Assembly: GCF_001908235.1 (NCBI RefSeq)
Contig: NZ_LGHK01000041.1
Coordinates: forward strand, 16,695-80,694
Direction: 5' to 3'
Length of the DNA stretch: 64,000 bases
Source of the DNA: Bradyrhizobium sp. NAS96.2
GTDB lineage: Bacteria > Pseudomonadota > Alphaproteobacteria > Rhizobiales > Xanthobacteraceae
Shown: positions 56,730 through 64,000 of the stretch, piece after piece
Numbering within the stretch: the first letter of the stretch is position 1
How the letters are laid out: each line of letters begins with the position of its first letter
The notes under the pieces: generated by a model
Seen by the model: the letters and a program-made list of their open reading frames with translations, nothing else
The model's database searches: none
Told to the model about the DNA's origin: nothing
Program-made: the position numbers and the translations under genes

Positions 56730-57749
56730 TTATGTGGCGACCTTTGTCCCCAATCCGAACGCCTCGGCAAGCAGGCTGTAGGACTTCTTCCGCGCCGCGT
56801 GGTCGTAGACCGCGGTGATCACCATCAGTTCGTCGGCCTGGCTTGCGGAGATCAGCGGCTCCAGCTTCGTCAGCACGGTCGCGGGGCTGCCGACGAAGAG
56901 CCGTGCGCGGTTGCGTGCGATCGAGGCGCGCTCGGCGTCGGTGTAGGGATAGGCCTCCGCCTCCTCGATATCAGGCAGCGGCAGATACTGGCCGCGGTCG
57001 CGGCGCAGCCGGTTGAGATCCATCGACATCGCCAGCCGCTCGGCCTCCGCATCGGTGTCCGCGGCAACGACGGCGACCGCGAGAATCGATTGCGGCGTCG
57101 CGCGCCAACCCGACGGCTTGAAATGCGCCCGATAATTCGTCATCGCCGCGATCGCGTCATGAGTTGCGAAATGGTGCGCGAAGGCAAAGCCCATCCCGAC
57201 CTGCGCCGCGAGCTCGGCAGAATAGTCGCTCGAGCCGAGCAGCCAGATCGGCGGCAGCGGCGAATCGTCCGGCATCGCCACTACATTGTTGTAGGGATGG
57301 CCGGGTGGAAAATCGCGCGTCTCCCACAAGGTCAATTCATGCAGCCGTTCGAGGAAATCATCGCCCTCGCGGCGATCGAGCCGGCTGCGCAACGCGTAGG
57401 CGGTGGCGCCATCGGTGCCGGGCGCGCGGCCAAGGCCAAGATCGATGCGGCCGGGAAACAGTGCCTCGAGCATCTTGAAGCGCTCGGCGACCACGAGCGG
57501 CGCATGGTTGGGCAGCATCACGCCGCCCGAGCCGACGCGGATATGCTGCGTCACCGCCGCGATCTGCCCGATCATCAAATCGGGCGCCGGGCTCGCGACC
57601 GAGGCGAGGTTGTGGTGCTCGGCGAGCCAATAGCGGACATAGCCGAGACCATCGACATGGCGCGCCAAATCGATGCTGTTGCGGAGTGCCGCAGCGGGCT
57701 TGGTGCCTGTGGTGACGACGGACAGGTCGAGGACGGAAAGCGGGATCAT
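56730..57749 (-). CDS. Luciferase-like (LLM class) flavin-dependent oxidoreductase
   Basis: 339 residues from the ATG at 57749 (a TTG nine bases further up is possible). TIM-barrel LLM features: [53 protein letters not shown], and [20 protein letters not shown]. This is the MsnO8-type subgroup of FMN/F420-dependent monooxygenases with unknown substrates. No flavin reductase is nearby. Confidence 0.92.
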   Translation of the reverse strand: MIPLSVLDLSVVTTGTKPAAALRNSIDLARHVDGLGYVRYWLAEHHNLASVASPAPDLMIGQIAAVTQHIRVGSGGVMLPNHAPLVVAERFKMLEALFPGRIDLGLGRAPGTDGATAYALRSRLDRREGDDFLERLHELTLWETRDFPPGHPYNNVVAMPDDSPLPPIWLLGSSDYSAELAAQVGMGFAFAHHFATHDAIAAMTNYRAHFKPSGWRATPQSILAVAVVAADTDAEAERLAMSMDLNRLRRDRGQYLPLPDIEEAEAYPYTDAERASIARNRARLFVGSPATVLTKLEPLISASQADELMVITAVYDHAARKKSYSLLAEAFGLGTKVAT

Positions 57750-58138
57750 GGCCGACAACCTAGTGTGAGGTCAGGAGGCGACAAAGAGCCCGGCTGCGCA
57801 GAGCAGTCCCGCTCCCGAGGGCTGGTGGAGAGAGCAACAGGGCTTGGGACGAAACAAGACAATTCATTGACATATTATTCTGCCCACAATTCATTTCGGC
57901 AACCTCGCTCGTTGTACATTCAAATTTACTCCATATAATACAATCAATTAACAAATATTCGCATAAGTCGCTCGCCGCCCACCATACATGCCTCTCGGTC
58001 TATTTTTCTCGTTTCCTCGTCAACTATGGGCAATTTCCCATATCCGATGGGCTGTTTCGGCTCACCGGTTTCGCCTATGTTAGGGCCTTCATATCCAGGC
58101 CGGACGTCGACCCTCCAGTTGCGGAGCCCTTGCGTATC
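57750..58138. other. AT-rich intergenic region upstream of metF
   Basis: 389 bases without a gene. The part from about 57855 to 58020 is strikingly AT-rich for this genome. It should carry the metF-metH promoter and a leader. I looked for SAM-II and SAH riboswitch patterns and found none I could defend. A TTGACA at 57867-57872 lacks a good -10 at 17 bases. Confidence 0.55.
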
Positions 58139-59053
58139 ATGACCGAGACCATTTCCTCCGTGCCGAACGGACAGCGCGCACCGAAAGCGCCGAAAATCTC
58201 CTTCGAGTTCTTCCCGCCGAAGACCGAGGAGATGGAGCGCAATCTCTGGGAGACCATCAATCGCCTGGCGCCGCTGGCGCCGAACTTCGTCTCGGTCACC
58301 TACGGCGCCGGCGGCTCGACCCGCGAGCGCACCCATTCCACCATCACCCGCATCCTGCGCGAGACCGACCTGCTGCCAGCGGCGCATCTGACCTGCGTCA
58401 GCGCCTCGCGCAGCGAGATCGACGACATCGTCGACCGCTACCATGAGGTCGGCGTCCGCCACATCGTGGCGCTGCGCGGCGATCCGCCCGGCGGCATCGG
58501 CACGCCCTACTTCACCCATCCCGACGGCTACCAGAGCTCGGCCGAGCTCGTCGCCGGGATCAAGCGGCGCCACGCCGATATCGAGATCTCGGTGTCCGCC
58601 TATCCGGAGAAGCATCCGGAAGCCGCCGACTTCGACACGGACATCGACACGCTGAAGGCCAAGGTCGATGCCGGCGCGACCCGCGCGATCACCCAGGTGT
58701 TCTTCGATAACGACCTCTACCATCGCTATGTCGACAGGGTGCGGGCGCGCGGCATCGAGATTCCGATCGTGCCGGGCATCATGCCGATGCACAATTTCAA
58801 GCAGGCCCGCAATTTCGTCACCCGCGCCGGCACCAGCGTGCCGGACTGGCTCGCCGAGAAGTTCGAAGGCCTCGACAACGACGCCGAGACCCGCAAGCTG
58901 GTGGCGGCAACCGTCGCCGCCGGCCAGGTGCAGAAGCTGTTCAAGCACGGCGTCGACACCTTCCACTTCTACACCATGAACCGCGCGGACCTCGTGTTCG
59001 CGATCAGCCACCTGCTCGGCATCCGACCGAACGGTGCCCAGAAAGCTGCCTGA
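58139..59053 (+). CDS. metF: Methylenetetrahydrofolate reductase MetF
   Basis: 304 residues from the ATG at 58139. Markers: [14 protein letters not shown] with the catalytic Glu, [40 protein letters not shown] (FAD site) and [18 protein letters not shown]. It makes 5-methyl-THF for methionine synthase. The metH start is 2 bases after its stop, so the two are cotranscribed. Confidence 0.96.
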   Translation: MTETISSVPNGQRAPKAPKISFEFFPPKTEEMERNLWETINRLAPLAPNFVSVTYGAGGSTRERTHSTITRILRETDLLPAAHLTCVSASRSEIDDIVDRYHEVGVRHIVALRGDPPGGIGTPYFTHPDGYQSSAELVAGIKRRHADIEISVSAYPEKHPEAADFDTDIDTLKAKVDAGATRAITQVFFDNDLYHRYVDRVRARGIEIPIVPGIMPMHNFKQARNFVTRAGTSVPDWLAEKFEGLDNDAETRKLVAATVAAGQVQKLFKHGVDTFHFYTMNRADLVFAISHLLGIRPNGAQKAA

Positions 59054-59054
59054 C

Positions 59055-62909
<3,855 letters not shown>

Positions 62910-62913
62910 GCCC

Positions 62914-63076
62914 TTCACCCTCCCCTGGCGGGGGAGGGTCGGAGCGCATGGAGCGCAGCGCAATGCGCTCCGGGGTGGGATGATCCCTCCGCTCGGGCAC
63001 CTCCCGACACGACAGACCTTCACCCCACCTCGGTTCGCATTTCATGCGAACCGATCCTCCCCCTCCAGGGGAGGAT
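62914..63076. repeat. GGGGGAGG-type repeat downstream of metH
   Basis: TTCACCCTCCCCTGGCGGGGGAGGG-type unit (first 20 bases at 62915) with inner palindromes (CGCATGGAGCGCAGCGCAAT near 62946; TCGGTTCGCATTTCATGCGA near 63033), ending in CCCTCCAGGGGAGGATAAG near 63078. Together with the next repeat it fills the 330-base gap before the GST gene, with no coding sequence. Confidence 0.75.
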
Positions 63077-63115
63077 AAGACCGCTCTCTGATACGTTTCA
63101 TCTCCATGGAGCGGC

Positions 63116-63205
63116 GTAGCCCGGATGCAGCGAAGCGCGATCCGGGATAGACTGCGACCGCACGCTGGCCGGTCCCGGATTTCACTTGCGCTTCATCCGG
63201 GCTAC
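63116..63205. repeat. GTAGCCCGGATG inverted repeat
   Basis: GTAGCCCGGATGCAGCGAAG at 63116 pairs with CTTCATCCGGGCTAC ending 63205, with an inner ATCCGGGA/TCCCGGAT pairing. This is another dispersed palindromic family, ending 34 bases before the GST gene. Confidence 0.85.
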
Positions 63206-63239
63206 GGGCCTCGTCGTTTGGCGCAGAGAGAAATCCCCC

Positions 63240-63899
63240 ATGCGGTTCTTCTCCTTCTGGCGATCGCTGGCGAGCTTTCGGGTGCGGATCGCGCTCAACC
63301 TGAAGAGCGTGCCGGCCGATGTCGTGTTCATCGACCTCGATGCCGACGCGCATCGCGCTGACGCCTATCGCAAGATCAATCCGCAGATGGCGCTGCCGGC
63401 GCTGGTGACCGACGACGGCACCGTGCTGTTCCAGTCGCTCGCGATCATCGACTATCTCGACGAGACCTATCCCGACCCGCCGCTGCTGCCATCGGATGCG
63501 CTCGGCCGCGCCCGGGTGCGCGGGCTCGCGCTGATGGTCGCCTGCGAGGGTCATCCATTGCTGACGCCGCGGGTGCGCCGCTATCTCGACCGCGAGCTCG
63601 ATTTGCGCGACAGCCAGCAGAGCGCCTGGCGGCGGCACTGGACGGTCGAGACGCTGGCGGCGCTCGAGGGCCACCTCGACGGCCACAAGGCGACCGGTCA
63701 ATTCTGCCACGGCGATGCGCCGACCATCGCCGACATCTGCCTGGTCGGCCACGTCACCGCGGCGATCAACCAGCAGATCAGCCTGTCGCCCTGGCCAACC
63801 GTGAAGCGGATCCACGAGACCGCGATGGCACTGCCGGCGTTCGCCAAGGCGCATCCCTCCGCGCAGCCGGATACGCCGGAGGCGATGCGGGCGAAGTGA
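63240..63899 (+). CDS. Zeta-class glutathione S-transferase, maleylacetoacetate isomerase-like
   Basis: 219 residues from the ATG at 63240. The thioredoxin-fold start FFSFWRSLASFRVRIALNLK corresponds to the zeta-class SSCxWRVRIAL box, but the usual Ser-Ser-Cys reads Ser-Leu-Ala. INPQMALPALVTDDGTVLFQSLAIIDYLDE supports the glutathione site (given here as two adjoining stretches, residues about 47-76). The C-terminal part has GDAPTIADICLVGHV. Probably maleylacetoacetate or maleylpyruvate isomerase in tyrosine or gentisate breakdown; no other pathway genes are adjacent, and the altered box leaves the activity uncertain. Confidence 0.82.
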   Translation: MRFFSFWRSLASFRVRIALNLKSVPADVVFIDLDADAHRADAYRKINPQMALPALVTDDGTVLFQSLAIIDYLDETYPDPPLLPSDALGRARVRGLALMVACEGHPLLTPRVRRYLDRELDLRDSQQSAWRRHWTVETLAALEGHLDGHKATGQFCHGDAPTIADICLVGHVTAAINQQISLSPWPTVKRIHETAMALPAFAKAHPSAQPDTPEAMRAK

Positions 63900-64000
63900 G
63901 CTCACCGTCGTCCCTGCGAAAGCACTAGGGCATGCACACATTTTGCTGCGACAGATTGACTCGAACGCTGAATCTGGGATTCCAGAATCGGCAATCGATG
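63900..64000. other. Right-edge intergenic sequence
   Basis: About 100 bases to the window end. It starts with a fragment of the CGTCGTCCCTGCG REP family (63906-63925) and then unremarkable sequence; no gene start is visible. Confidence 0.5.

Noticed and set aside
57750..58138. Possible SAM-II or SAH riboswitch before metF
   Set aside because: I could not find the conserved pseudoknot or core sequences of either class.

Overview
The window looks like a chromosome segment of a Bradyrhizobium-type alphaproteobacterium (order Hyphomicrobiales). The basis is high GC with strong G/C wobble use, a PhyR-NepR-EcfG general stress locus, a CYP199-like P450, a CycM-type membrane-anchored cytochrome c, an urt-ure urea cluster, a YejABEF peptide importer and several families of short palindromic intergenic repeats. 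I see no rRNA, tRNA, CRISPR array, transposase or phage gene.

Layout. 1-3.5 kb: start of an unidentified gene, a CYP199-like P450 behind a perfect 14-bp-arm palindrome, then phyR divergent from nepR-ecfG. 3.6-11.5 kb: a large HAMP/PAS/GGDEF/EAL protein; a redox group made of a secreted cupredoxin, a multi-spanning membrane protein, a 53-residue two-helix peptide and a MauG-like di-heme cytochrome; and a membrane histidine kinase with an abnormal N-box. 12-25.1 kb: one long minus-strand urea block, read as urtABCDE (urea ABC importer) then ureD, ureA, ureB, a repeat-flanked DUF559 gene, a MESH1-like HD hydrolase, ureC, two small ABM-fold monooxygenases, ureE (histidine-rich tail), ureF and ureG. 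A textbook sigma-54 promoter precedes urtA. 25.2-28 kb: a cold-type RNA group on the plus strand (RhlE-like helicase, infA, cspA).

28-43.6 kb: a complete Tad/Flp pilus locus in two blocks. Two TadE-like pseudopilins and an orphan secretin N-domain protein lie on the minus strand. A PAP2 phosphatase, a polytopic membrane protein and a sterol-desaturase-like hydroxylase sit between. Then come the Flp pilin and cpaA-cpaB-cpaC-cpaD-cpaE-cpaF-tadB-tadC on the plus strand, closed by a convergent TadD-like TPR lipoprotein. 43.8-54 kb: an M17 aminopeptidase overlapping an NlpC/P60 hydrolase, convergent with yejF-yejE-yejB and two tandem yejA genes; together this suggests murein-peptide recycling. 54-64 kb: housekeeping genes, namely cycM, kdsB, pheA, a luciferase-like oxidoreductase, metF-metH and a zeta-class GST.

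Nothing in the window is clearly a wholly new system. The best leads are the urea operon with its embedded MESH1-like hydrolase and ABM pair, the cupredoxin/di-heme group with its tiny membrane peptide, the histidine kinase lacking its N-box asparagine, the stand-alone secretin N-domain, and the linkage of murein hydrolysis to Yej uptake.
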